From Victivallaceae bacterium (GTDB lineage: Bacteria > Verrucomicrobiota > Lentisphaeria > Victivallales > Victivallaceae): a DNA stretch of 38,662 nt. Below are positions 15,748 to 23,663 of the stretch, piece by piece. The notes below the pieces were generated by a model that was not told the DNA's origin, made no database searches, and saw only the letters and a program-made list of their open reading frames with translations. Positions within the stretch are counted from its first letter, which is position 1, and the number at the start of each line of letters is the position of its first letter. The translations under genes and the position numbers were made by a program. Location of the stretch: contig JAQULZ010000007.1 of the NCBI GenBank assembly GCA_028718375.1, positions 1 to 38,662 on the forward strand, in the 5' to 3' direction.

Positions 15748-15775
15748 TTGCAAAAACGGGATTCGGGAGTATTTT
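15748..15775 (+). promoter_or_regulatory. Possible promoter of the nucleotide-sugar cluster
   Basis: TTGCAA (15748-15753), a 16-base spacer and TATTTT (15770-15775), about 60 bp before the tviB-like ATG. A modest match, included because five same-strand genes follow. Confidence 0.35.
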
Positions 15776-15835
15776 GTAGCACCGGGTTTTCCGGTCGGCG
15801 GCGGAAGAAAAACGACTTAACGTAAAAGGATTATC

Positions 15836-17107
15836 ATGGTTCCGAAAATAGCGGTTATCGGCCTGGGATACGTTGGTTTGCCATTAGCGGTTGAGTTTTC
15901 CAAAAAATATCAGACTTGCGGCTTCGATGTCAGTCTGAAACGGATCAAAGAATTACACTCCGGAAACGATCATACGCTGGAGGTTTCCGGCGAACAGCTC
16001 CGGGCGTCCGAAAAACTTTCTTTTACCGCCGATCCGGCCGATATCGCCGCCTGTAATATCTACATCGTAACTGTCCCGACCCCGATTGACAACCATAATT
16101 CTCCGAATCTGACCCCGCTTTACCGGGCCAGCGAAACGGTTGGCCGGGTATTGAGCAAAGGCGATATCGTTATTTACGAAAGCACCGTGTTTCCCGGCTG
16201 TACCGAAGAGGAATGCGTGCCGATCCTGGAACAATTCAGCGGCCTGAAATTCAATACGGATTTCTTTTGCGGCTACAGCCCGGAACGCATCAATCCCGGC
16301 GACAAAATCCATACTTTGACCAGGATTCTGAAAGTTACCAGCGGTTCCACTCCGGAAACCGCCGAGCAGGTAGACGCTTTATACAGAAGCATCGTCACTG
16401 CCGGAACCTATAAAGTTTCTTCAATAAAGGTCGCGGAGGCGGCCAAGGTCATCGAAAATTCCCAGCGCGATCTGAACATCGCCTTCGTCAACGAACTGGC
16501 GAAAATATTCAAACGCCTTGATATCGACACCCTGGAAGTCCTCGAAGCCGCGGGCACGAAATGGAATTTTCTGCCTTTCCGTCCCGGGCTGGTGGGGGGA
16601 CATTGCATCGGAGTCGATCCTTATTATCTGACCTATAAAGCCCAGGCGCTGGGTTATCATCCCGAGGTGATTCTCGCCGGTCGGCGGCTTAACGACGGGA
16701 TGGGACAGTATGTCGCCGCTGAAGTGGTAAAACTGATGATCCGGAAAAACCATGTGATCAATTCCTCCCGGGTACTGGTGCTGGGAGTGACCTTCAAGGA
16801 AAACTGCCCGGACATTCGCAATTCCCGGGTAATCGACGTGATCCGCGGGCTGGAGGAATTCGGTATCAATGTCGACGTCTATGATCCCTGGGCCGATGCC
16901 GGGGAAGTAAAAGCGGAATACGGAATCGAATTGATTACCGGTTTGGAGAACCTCAGGAAGTCAAAGAGTAATTATGACGCGGTAGTGCTGGCGGTGGCGC
17001 ATGACAAATTCAGAGAACTTGATTTCAGTCGGTTCAACAAGGCCGGATTGGTCATCTACGACATCAAAGGCGGCCTGCCGCCGGCCGACGTTGACGCGAG
17101 GTTGTAA
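15836..17107 (+). CDS. tviB: UDP-N-acetyl-hexosamine 6-dehydrogenase (TviB/WbpA type)
   Basis: A 423-residue UDP-glucose/GDP-mannose dehydrogenase family enzyme. It has a Rossmann start ([17 protein letters not shown]), [11 protein letters not shown], and the catalytic cysteine C257 in [16 protein letters not shown]; this wording is that of the TviB/WbpA branch, which makes UDP-N-acetylhexosaminuronic acids by two NAD-dependent oxidations. The C-terminal UDP-binding domain ([21 protein letters not shown]) is complete. The following gene, 3 bp downstream, is a UDP-GlcNAc C4-epimerase homologue, the usual partner in Vi antigen and B-band O-antigen synthesis. Together they would yield UDP-GalNAcA. 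The exact hexosamine substrate is inferred from this pairing. Confidence 0.88.
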   Translation: MVPKIAVIGLGYVGLPLAVEFSKKYQTCGFDVSLKRIKELHSGNDHTLEVSGEQLRASEKLSFTADPADIAACNIYIVTVPTPIDNHNSPNLTPLYRASETVGRVLSKGDIVIYESTVFPGCTEEECVPILEQFSGLKFNTDFFCGYSPERINPGDKIHTLTRILKVTSGSTPETAEQVDALYRSIVTAGTYKVSSIKVAEAAKVIENSQRDLNIAFVNELAKIFKRLDIDTLEVLEAAGTKWNFLPFRPGLVGGHCIGVDPYYLTYKAQALGYHPEVILAGRRLNDGMGQYVAAEVVKLMIRKNHVINSSRVLVLGVTFKENCPDIRNSRVIDVIRGLEEFGINVDVYDPWADAGEVKAEYGIELITGLENLRKSKSNYDAVVLAVAHDKFRELDFSRFNKAGLVIYDIKGGLPPADVDARL

Positions 17108-17110
17108 GCA

Positions 17111-18124
17111 ATGCGGAAAATAGAAAATTTCCGGGTATTGGTGACCGGCGGCGCCGGTTTTATCGGCTCCAACCTGGTCGAAACGCTGCTGAAACAGCAT
17201 AACGAAGTGGTTTGTCTGGACAATTTCATGACCGGCAAACGAAGTAACTTGAAGGCGTTCAGGGATGATCCCGGCTTCAGTCTGATTGAAGGCGACATTC
17301 GCGATTTCAACCTCTGCCGCCGGGCCTGCGCGGGCATCGATTACGTTTTACACCAGGCGGCGCTCGGCTCCGTGCCGCGGTCGATCGAAGACCCGATGAC
17401 TTCCGCGGCAGTCAATATTTCCGGCTTCGTCAATCTGCTGTTTGCGGCGCAGCAGGCGAAAGTCAAACGTTTTGTCTACGCCGCCAGTTCCGCAGTTTAC
17501 GGCGACAGTCCGAAACTTCCGAAAATCGAACCCGAACTCGGCCGGCCGCTGTCTCCCTACGGAATAACCAAATACGCCGATGAGCTTTACGCCGATAATT
17601 TCACCCGCCTTTACGGTATCGAAACGGTGGGTTTGCGTTATTTCAACGTATTCGGCAAATATCAGGATACGAACGGCGCCTATGCCGCGGTGATTCCGAA
17701 ATTCGCCCTCAGTCTGCTGAAACATGAATCTCCGACCATTAACGGGGACGGCAGTTTTTCCCGGGATTTTACGTATATCGACAATGTCGTCGAAGCTAAT
17801 CAGTTGGCGGCATTGGCAACGGCTTCTGAAGCAGTCAACACCGTGTACAATATCGCCTGCGGAGAACAGACGACGCTGAACGAGCTTTTTGCTGAACTGC
17901 GGAAAAATCTGGTAAAATTCGATCCCGGAATTGCGGTTGTCGAGCCGATTCACGGGCCGGTACGGGCTGGTGACATTCCCCACTCGCTGGCCTGTATCGA
18001 CAAAGCCCGCCGGCTGCTCGGCTATGCGCCGCGTTACGGTCTTGGTGAAGGACTGAAAAAAACCGCGGAATGGTATTTTAATCATCTTAACCCTGAATTG
18101 ACAACTAACGGCGGCAATTTATGA
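17111..18124 (+). CDS. tviC: UDP-N-acetylglucosamine 4-epimerase (TviC/WbpP type)
   Basis: A 337-residue extended short-chain dehydrogenase. The NAD-binding [11 protein letters not shown] (12-22), the catalytic pair Y150/K154 in [13 protein letters not shown] and the segment [15 protein letters not shown] are all present; this last wording is typical of the WbpP/TviC epimerases that interconvert UDP-GlcNAc and UDP-GalNAc or their uronic acids. The start is 3 bp after the dehydrogenase stop, and its own TGA overlaps the gmd ATG (ATGA), so translation is probably coupled along the operon. The product feeds a cell-surface polysaccharide; no polymerase, flippase or cytoplasmic glycosyltransferase is in the window. 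Confidence 0.88.
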   Translation: MRKIENFRVLVTGGAGFIGSNLVETLLKQHNEVVCLDNFMTGKRSNLKAFRDDPGFSLIEGDIRDFNLCRRACAGIDYVLHQAALGSVPRSIEDPMTSAAVNISGFVNLLFAAQQAKVKRFVYAASSAVYGDSPKLPKIEPELGRPLSPYGITKYADELYADNFTRLYGIETVGLRYFNVFGKYQDTNGAYAAVIPKFALSLLKHESPTINGDGSFSRDFTYIDNVVEANQLAALATASEAVNTVYNIACGEQTTLNELFAELRKNLVKFDPGIAVVEPIHGPVRAGDIPHSLACIDKARRLLGYAPRYGLGEGLKKTAEWYFNHLNPELTTNGGNL

Positions 18125-19173
18125 AAAAGGCATTGATTACCGGAATTACCGGCCAGGACGGGTCATATCTGGCGGAACTGCTGTTGACCAAAGGTTATGA
18201 GGTGCACGGCATTATCCGCCGGGCGAGTTCATTCAACACTCACCGCATCGATCATCTTTACCGGGATCGGCATGAAAAAAACGTTCGGTTTCTGCTCCAT
18301 TACGGCGATTTGACGGATTCGAGCAATCTGAACCGGCTGATTGAAAAAATAAATCCGGCGGAAATTTATAACCTGGGTGCCCAGTCTCACGTCCGGGTGT
18401 CCTTCGAGGTCCCGGAATACACTGCGGAAGTCGACGCGCTCGGCACTCTGAGGCTGTTGGACGCGATCCGGGAAACCGGCATTGAAACCCGGTTTTACCA
18501 GGCCTCCACTTCTGAACTCTACGGCAAAGTAGTGGAAATGCCGCAGTCGGAAACGACGCCGTTTTGTCCGCGGTCGCCTTACGCCATCGCCAAACTGTAC
18601 GCGTTCTGGACGGTCAGGAACTACCGCGAAGCCTACGGTCTGCACGCCGGCAACGGCATTTTGTTCAATCATGAGTCTCCCCGGCGCGGCGAAACTTTCG
18701 TCACCCGCAAGATAACCATGGCCGCCGCCCGCATCAGCCGCGGCTTGCAGGACTGCCTGTATATGGGGAATATTGACGCCCGGCGCGATTGGGGCTACGC
18801 GCCTGATTACGTGAAACTGATGTGGCTGATGCTGCAGCAGGATCAGCCTGATGATTTCGTCGCTGCGACCGGAGAGATGCACAGCGTCCGGGAATTTATC
18901 GAAAAAGCGTTCGCGAAAGCCGGAATGCCCGTTGAATGGCGCGGCAACGGGGTTAATGAAACCGGCCTCAATACTGTAAACGGTAAAACCGTCGTCCGGA
19001 TCGATCCCCGTTATTTCCGCCCGGCCGAAGTTGAGCAATTGCTCGGCAACCCCGCCAAAGCCCGGGAAAAACTCGGCTGGAAGCCGGAAGTTAAGTTTGA
19101 CCAATTGATTGATCTCATGGTCGAGGGAGACTTGCGGCTGCTGGGCGATTCCCGCTATGAAATCGGATTTTAA
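18121..19173 (+). CDS. gmd: GDP-mannose 4,6-dehydratase
   Basis: A 350-residue enzyme converting GDP-D-mannose to GDP-4-keto-6-deoxy-D-mannose. It has an N-terminal [16 protein letters not shown], catalytic STSE around 129-132 (QASTSELYG), Y154/K158 in [10 protein letters not shown], and [17 protein letters not shown], diagnostic of Gmd. The C-terminal [20 protein letters not shown] completes it. The ATG overlaps the previous stop by 4 bp. The partner fcl follows after a roughly 340-bp gap filled with gene remnants, so the gmd-fcl pair for GDP-L-fucose was probably contiguous before that DNA arrived. Confidence 0.96.
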   Translation: MKKALITGITGQDGSYLAELLLTKGYEVHGIIRRASSFNTHRIDHLYRDRHEKNVRFLLHYGDLTDSSNLNRLIEKINPAEIYNLGAQSHVRVSFEVPEYTAEVDALGTLRLLDAIRETGIETRFYQASTSELYGKVVEMPQSETTPFCPRSPYAIAKLYAFWTVRNYREAYGLHAGNGILFNHESPRRGETFVTRKITMAAARISRGLQDCLYMGNIDARRDWGYAPDYVKLMWLMLQQDQPDDFVAATGEMHSVREFIEKAFAKAGMPVEWRGNGVNETGLNTVNGKTVVRIDPRYFRPAEVEQLLGNPAKAREKLGWKPEVKFDQLIDLMVEGDLRLLGDSRYEIGF

Positions 19174-19204
19174 TGTGGGACGTGAGAAGCAGGACGGTTG
19201 GGTA

Positions 19205-19315
19205 ATGAAATGTGAAACACTGAATGTTTGGAAAGCAGGTGCCAGATTATCGGCGGATGTCCATACGTTTTTCAGTGATTGTAAAAATTTTGGTTTTAGA
19301 GACCAGATAACTCGC
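19205..19315 (+). pseudogene. Remnant of an S23-type four-helix-bundle protein
   Basis: The frame starting MKCETLNVWKAGARLSADV and running to FGFRDQITR matches the first helices of the 23S rRNA-intervening-sequence (S23/four-helix-bundle) family, which normally continues with SxxSIxSNIAEG. Here the likeness stops after residue 37 and the frame runs into unrelated codons ending at 19360. Such genes often sit inside polysaccharide clusters as mobile intruders. Only the first third survives, so it is a truncated remnant. Confidence 0.7.
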
Positions 19316-19328
19316 TTCCGACGATGTC

Positions 19329-19523
19329 TTAGCCGCAACAATAGGTACCTTCACAAATGAAGCTGTAAAGGAAGCTAACCGGGAAGGTGCTCCTGAAATA
19401 GAGCTTGTTGACGGAGAAAAATTGATTGAAATATTTGAAAAAGCGGAACTTGGTGTAATGCCTAAAACTGTATATGAAGTAGATTTAGAATACTTCCAAA
19501 AGTTGGGGATTCATGATAGATAA
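19329..19523 (+). pseudogene. C-terminal remnant of an Mrr-type restriction endonuclease
   Basis: An open frame without a start reads LAATIGTFTNEAVKEANREG...IELVDGEKLIEIFEKAELG, then KTVYEVDLEYFQKLGIHDR and a stop. This is the end of an Mrr-type (type IV restriction) nuclease: the 'TTG.FT.EA...A' strand followed by 'I.LIDGE.L'. The catalytic part (D...E/QxK) is missing. It is more AT-rich than the flanking sugar genes, implying separate origin, and it overlaps the fcl start by 11 bp. It directly follows the S23 remnant, so a deletion may have fused two incoming genes. Confidence 0.7.
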
Positions 19524-20451
19524 AAACGCTAAAATATTCATTGCCGGTCATTGCGGTATGGTTGGTTCTGCGATATTGCGAAAGTTTGAAGCGGAAGGGT
19601 ATATTAACCTGATAACCCGTACCCGGGAGGAACTCGATCTGCGGCGTCAGGAAGCGGTGGAGCAATTCTACGCTGCGGAAAAACCGGAATATGTCATTGC
19701 CGCCGCCGCCAGGGTAGGGGGGATTGACGCCAACCTGAAACACCGGGCTGAATTTCTGCTGGAAAACACTCAGATTCAAAATAACCTGATTTACCGGGCT
19801 TACCTCAACGGCGTGAAGAAACTTTGTTTTTTGGGCAGTTCCTGCATTTATCCGGCGGCGAGCCCGCAGCCGATCCGGGAGGAATACCTGCTGACCGGTC
19901 CGCTCGAGCCGACGAACGAGGGCTATGCATTGGCCAAGATTGCCGGGTACAAACTGGGGTATTATCTGCATGAACAGTACGGTTTCAACGTGATCAGCCT
20001 GATGCCGTGCAATCTTTACGGTACCAACGATCATTTCGACTATGAGAATTCACATGTCCTGTCGGCCCTGGTACGGCGTTTCTGCGATGCCGTTGACAGC
20101 GGCGCAAAGACGGTCATCTGCTGGGGAACGGGCGCGGCGCGGCGCGAATTCCTGCATGTCGACGATCTGGCGGATGCGGTGTATTTCCTGATGGAAAAAT
20201 GGGAGCGTCCGGAATTCATCAACGTCGGCAGCGGAGTTGATATTTCAATCAGGGAACTGGCCGGATTGATCGCCCGCCTGACCGGTTTTGCCGGCGGTAT
20301 TGAGTGGGATCACAGCAAACCGGACGGGATGCTGCGGAAATGTATGGATGTTTCGAAGATCACTGCTGCCGGGTGGAAACCGGAAGTTTCGCTCGAAGAC
20401 GGCATCACCCGGCTGATCGCCGAATATCGGAAACGGAAAAAAGATATTTAA
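19513..20451 (+). CDS. fcl: GDP-L-fucose synthase
   Basis: A 312-residue enzyme that epimerises and reduces GDP-4-keto-6-deoxy-mannose, the Gmd product, to GDP-L-fucose with NADPH. AGHCGMVGSAI (11-21) binds the nucleotide; FLGSSCIYP carries S110/C111; Y138/K142 lie in NEGYALAKIAGYKLG; the family blocks LEPTNE and PCNLYG are present. The length is standard. The ATG at 19513 lies inside the tail of the Mrr remnant, with only a weak ribosome site (GTTGGGGATTC), so expression may have been altered by the rearrangement. Confidence 0.95.
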   Translation: MIDKNAKIFIAGHCGMVGSAILRKFEAEGYINLITRTREELDLRRQEAVEQFYAAEKPEYVIAAAARVGGIDANLKHRAEFLLENTQIQNNLIYRAYLNGVKKLCFLGSSCIYPAASPQPIREEYLLTGPLEPTNEGYALAKIAGYKLGYYLHEQYGFNVISLMPCNLYGTNDHFDYENSHVLSALVRRFCDAVDSGAKTVICWGTGAARREFLHVDDLADAVYFLMEKWERPEFINVGSGVDISIRELAGLIARLTGFAGGIEWDHSKPDGMLRKCMDVSKITAAGWKPEVSLEDGITRLIAEYRKRKKDI

Positions 20452-20458
20452 TTAACCA

Positions 20459-20507
20459 CTAAACACACGAAATTTCTTTTATCCCTGCTATCTTTTCGTG
20501 TGTTTAG
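20459..20507. repeat. Inverted repeat between fcl and rfbB
   Basis: CTAAACACACGAAA (20459-20472) is inverted at 20493-20507 (TTTTCGTGTGTTTAG), with outer flanks CCACT and GTTTCGTGGT that can partly extend the pairing. It resembles widespread CACGAAACACACGAAA-type intergenic repeats. A hairpin in the transcript could act as a processing or termination point between fcl and rfbB. Confidence 0.6.
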
Positions 20508-20546
20508 GTGTTTCGTGGTAGAAAATTATCGGGAACGGAAGCTGAA

Positions 20547-21599
20547 ATGAAAAAAATAATAGTAACCGGGGGGGCTGGTTTTATCGGTTCGGCTCTGATC
20601 CGGCATTTACTGAAATCGACCGGTTACCGAATTCTGAACCTGGACAAACTCACCTATGCCGGCAATCTGGAGTCGCTCAGAGAGGTAGCGGATCACGCCG
20701 ATTACCGGTTTGTGAAAGGCGATATTGGCGATTATGGGTTGGTCAGTTCTATTTTGGCGGATTTCCGGCCGGACGCGATTATGCACCTGGCTGCTGAATC
20801 CCATGTCGACCGCTCGATCGACGGCCCGGCGGCATTCATTGAAACCAATATCGGCGGTACTTACAATCTGCTCCGCTGTGCGAAAAATTACCTCCGGAGT
20901 CTGAGTGCGGAAAAACAGGCGGCATTCCGGTTTCAGCATATTTCCACCGACGAAGTTTACGGCAGTCTGGGCAAAACCGGTTTATTCGACGAAACCACGC
21001 CTTATGATCCGCGGTCGCCGTATTCCGCGAGCAAAGCCGCGAGCGATCATCTGGTCATGGCGTGGTTCCATACTTACGGTTTGCCGGCGCTGATAACGAA
21101 TTGCTCGAACAATTACGGGCCCTATCATTTTCCGGAAAAACTCATTCCGTTAGTGATCTTGAATGCGCTGGACGGCAAGGAACTGCCGGTTTACGGTACC
21201 GGGGACAATATCCGCGACTGGCTTTATGTCGAGGATCATGCCAAAGCCCTGGCGCTGGTATTGGAAAAAGGCGTGCCGGGGGAAACCTATAATGTCGGCG
21301 GCGGCAATGAACGCACCAACCTGGAAGTCGTCGAAACGGTCTGTGCCATTCTCGATGAACTGCGACCGAAAAAAACCGGCCGTTACCGGGATCAGATCAC
21401 CTTTGTTCCCGACCGTCCGGGACACGATAAACGCTATGCGATCGACGCGACGAAACTGAAGACTCAGTTGGGCTGGCGGCCTGAAGAAAGTTTCGATAGC
21501 GGCATCCGCCGCACGGTTCAATGGTATCTCGGCAACGAATGGTGGTGGAAACCGATCCGGCAGATGAAATATGCCGGAAAAAGACTCGGGTATGAATAA
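20547..21599 (+). CDS. rfbB: dTDP-glucose 4,6-dehydratase
   Basis: A 350-residue enzyme making dTDP-4-keto-6-deoxy-D-glucose, the precursor of rhamnose and other deoxysugars. It has [15 protein letters not shown] at the N-terminus, [13 protein letters not shown], catalytic T134-D135-E136 (STDEVYGSL), Y159/K163 ([13 protein letters not shown]) and [18 protein letters not shown], all diagnostic of RmlB. A GTG at 20508 would add 13 residues from the inverted-repeat region; I chose the ATG at 20547, which gives the canonical [14 protein letters not shown]. The other rml genes (A, C, D) are not nearby. It is convergent with the exonuclease gene, with 18 bp between stops. Confidence 0.95.
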   Translation: MKKIIVTGGAGFIGSALIRHLLKSTGYRILNLDKLTYAGNLESLREVADHADYRFVKGDIGDYGLVSSILADFRPDAIMHLAAESHVDRSIDGPAAFIETNIGGTYNLLRCAKNYLRSLSAEKQAAFRFQHISTDEVYGSLGKTGLFDETTPYDPRSPYSASKAASDHLVMAWFHTYGLPALITNCSNNYGPYHFPEKLIPLVILNALDGKELPVYGTGDNIRDWLYVEDHAKALALVLEKGVPGETYNVGGGNERTNLEVVETVCAILDELRPKKTGRYRDQITFVPDRPGHDKRYAIDATKLKTQLGWRPEESFDSGIRRTVQWYLGNEWWWKPIRQMKYAGKRLGYE

Positions 21600-21617
21600 A
21601 ACCGCAACCGGATAATA

Positions 21618-22547
21618 TCACTGTTCACCAAAAAGGTCAGGGGCGAATTTTTCCGGTTTTACTTCGGGCGGAGCTGCGTTGCTGTCCGGCAGTTCCCGGA
21701 GAATGCTTTTCAATTCCATTTCCTCGCAGATTGAGCGGATTTGTTCCCAGTCCGGAGTTTTCCGCGCCAGGGAGTCCAGATTTTTCCAGGGTTTATCCCG
21801 CACCTCGGTGTTCAGACTGATCAATTTGACGTTTTTTTTCAGGAGTTCGAGATTATCCGCGATTTTCTGCCGCAGCTTGGGATTGCCGATCAGTTCCGGG
21901 CGAGTAAAGATATTCGCCAGCGAACCGTGTTCCGCAATCAGTTTTGCGGCCGTCTTGGGGCCGACGCCCGGCACCCCGGGGATATTGTCCGACGTGTCGC
22001 CGATCAGCGCCAGATAATCGATCATCTGTTCCGGAGCGACTTCGAATTTTTCCCTGACTTCCGCAGTTCCGCGGAGCGTGAAACCGCCGCCTTTAGCGGC
22101 CGGGACGAGCATTTTTACCCGGTCGTCGATAATTTGGGCGAGGTCTTTGTCCGAACTGATGAATTTAACCGTCCGATCTGCAAATTCGGCGGCAATCGCG
22201 GCCAGCAGATCATCCGCCTCGTAGCCTTCCCGTACCAGCTTCGGCCAGCCGAAAGCCTCGGCCAAAGTTTCGATCGTAGGTATCTGCTGCCGCAGTTCGG
22301 GCGGCATCGGCGGCCGGTTCGCCTTGTAATCGGGAGCAATTTCCAGTCGGAACGCGGGTTTGCCGCAATCCAGAATAAAGGCCCCGTAGGGGGTCGGATA
22401 ATCGGCGTTGATTTTGAGCATCAGCCGGGTGAAACCAAAAATCGCATTGGTCATCTGTCCCTTGGAGTTGGACAGCGCGCCGATGGCGTAAAAACAGCGG
22501 AAAATCTGGGAATAAGCGTCGATCAGCAAAATATCGGTTTCAGACAT
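21618..22547 (-). CDS. Stand-alone 5'-3' exonuclease (PolA N-terminal-like)
   Basis: A 309-residue protein equal to the 5' nuclease domain of DNA polymerase I with no polymerase attached. LLIDAYSQIFRCFYAI begins the PIN-like fold, EGYEADDLLAAIA and FISSDKDLAQII carry metal-binding acidic residues, and GDTSDNIPGVPGVGPKTAAKLI is the helix-hairpin-helix DNA-binding block. The chain ends with MELKSILREL, where PolA would continue, plus a short PEKFAPDLFGEQ tail and a true stop. It probably removes RNA primers and flaps. It follows the efflux adaptor by 18 bp in the same direction. Either this organism also has a normal PolA, or the two activities are split; this window cannot tell. Confidence 0.9.
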   Translation of the reverse strand: MSETDILLIDAYSQIFRCFYAIGALSNSKGQMTNAIFGFTRLMLKINADYPTPYGAFILDCGKPAFRLEIAPDYKANRPPMPPELRQQIPTIETLAEAFGWPKLVREGYEADDLLAAIAAEFADRTVKFISSDKDLAQIIDDRVKMLVPAAKGGGFTLRGTAEVREKFEVAPEQMIDYLALIGDTSDNIPGVPGVGPKTAAKLIAEHGSLANIFTRPELIGNPKLRQKIADNLELLKKNVKLISLNTEVRDKPWKNLDSLARKTPDWEQIRSICEEMELKSILRELPDSNAAPPEVKPEKFAPDLFGEQ

Positions 22548-22565
22548 AACGGCCTCCCGGGTTGG

Positions 22566-23663
22566 TTATATGTCGGCATTGTCAGTGAATTTCCGGTTAT
22601 TTCCGGGCGGGAGAATCAGTTCCGTGTCGGAATCGATCCCGGCAACGACCCGGAGAGTGTCCGGGGTCGGGCCGGAAACCGTCCGTACCAGGACTTTTGC
22701 CGGTTTGCCGTCCTGGATTTTCGTCAGGTATTCCAACTGGCCGATGCGGGTAACGGCTGCCGCCGGGACGATGTACGCCGGTTCGGTGCCGAGCCGCAGT
22801 TCGGCCAGGCCGAACATTCCCGGCATTAATCCTTTGATGTCGCCCTGAATACACATTTTTATCAGAAAAGTCCGGCTGCCGGGGTCAACTGAAGGCACGA
22901 TTTCCTTGACTTCTCCGGTAAAGTCCTGCTTGAGCGACTCGACCTGAAAGCGGATCTTGTCGCCGATCTTAACCGATCTGACCAGTGACTCCCGCAGCGG
23001 CACGTAAAGCATGAGGCGGGAAGCGTCGAAGATTTTCAGGATGATGCTGCCGGGACTGGCAAGGTCGCCGGGGTCGTTCAGACGGTCGGAAATTACGCCG
23101 TCCATCGGACTTCTGAGAGTGGCGTAAGACCGGTTGGCCTGCACTTGCCGCAATGCCTGCCGGGCCGCTTTTTCGGCGGCCAGGGCTGATTTCCAGACCT
23201 GTTCCGATTGTTCGAAAGTTTTGCGCGGCACCACATTCTTGTCCAGGAGCATTTTCTGCCGCCGGTAATCTTTGACCGCCCATTGGAGTACGGCTTCGGC
23301 GGCGTTGAGGTTTTCGGCCGCCTGGCGTTCGCCCGCCTTCAAATCACTGTCATCCAGCTCTACCAGCACCTCGCCGGCTTTCACGGAATCGCCGCTGCGC
23401 CGGGTTATTTTGAGGATTCTGGCGACGATGCGCGGCGACAGTTCGATCTCATCCCGGCTCCGTACCGTGCCTACGGTACGATAAATTACCGGTATTGCGG
23501 TCGGTACGAGTTTAAACCGCCGTCCCGGAATTTTTTTCTTATCCGGCTGCTGTTCGCCGGGGACGATCAGTCCGGAGCGAAAACCGCCGGTCTGATATAG
23601 AATAGCCGCAGCAATTATCAGAGCGGCAGCGGCAATCGCGCTAATTTTCCAGAAAAGTTTCAT
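22566..23663 (-). CDS. RND efflux periplasmic adaptor (membrane fusion protein)
   Basis: A 365-residue protein with an N-terminal membrane anchor (ISAIAAAALIIAAAILY, residues 7-23), a split biotinyl-lipoyl-like domain (VARILKITRRSGDSVKAGEVLVELDDSDL and SPMDGVISDRLNDPGDLASPG), an alpha-helical hairpin between them (about 110-185) and a beta-barrel (GEVKEIVPSVDPGSRTFLIKM). This is the HlyD/AcrA arrangement linking an RND pump to an outer-membrane channel. The frame is open much further upstream, but that part is out of frame within the pump gene. The ATG at 23663 overlaps the pump stop by 4 bp (ATGA) and gives a proper signal anchor. No TolC-like gene is present here. Confidence 0.92.
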   Translation of the reverse strand: MKLFWKISAIAAAALIIAAAILYQTGGFRSGLIVPGEQQPDKKKIPGRRFKLVPTAIPVIYRTVGTVRSRDEIELSPRIVARILKITRRSGDSVKAGEVLVELDDSDLKAGERQAAENLNAAEAVLQWAVKDYRRQKMLLDKNVVPRKTFEQSEQVWKSALAAEKAARQALRQVQANRSYATLRSPMDGVISDRLNDPGDLASPGSIILKIFDASRLMLYVPLRESLVRSVKIGDKIRFQVESLKQDFTGEVKEIVPSVDPGSRTFLIKMCIQGDIKGLMPGMFGLAELRLGTEPAYIVPAAAVTRIGQLEYLTKIQDGKPAKVLVRTVSGPTPDTLRVVAGIDSDTELILPPGNNRKFTDNADI

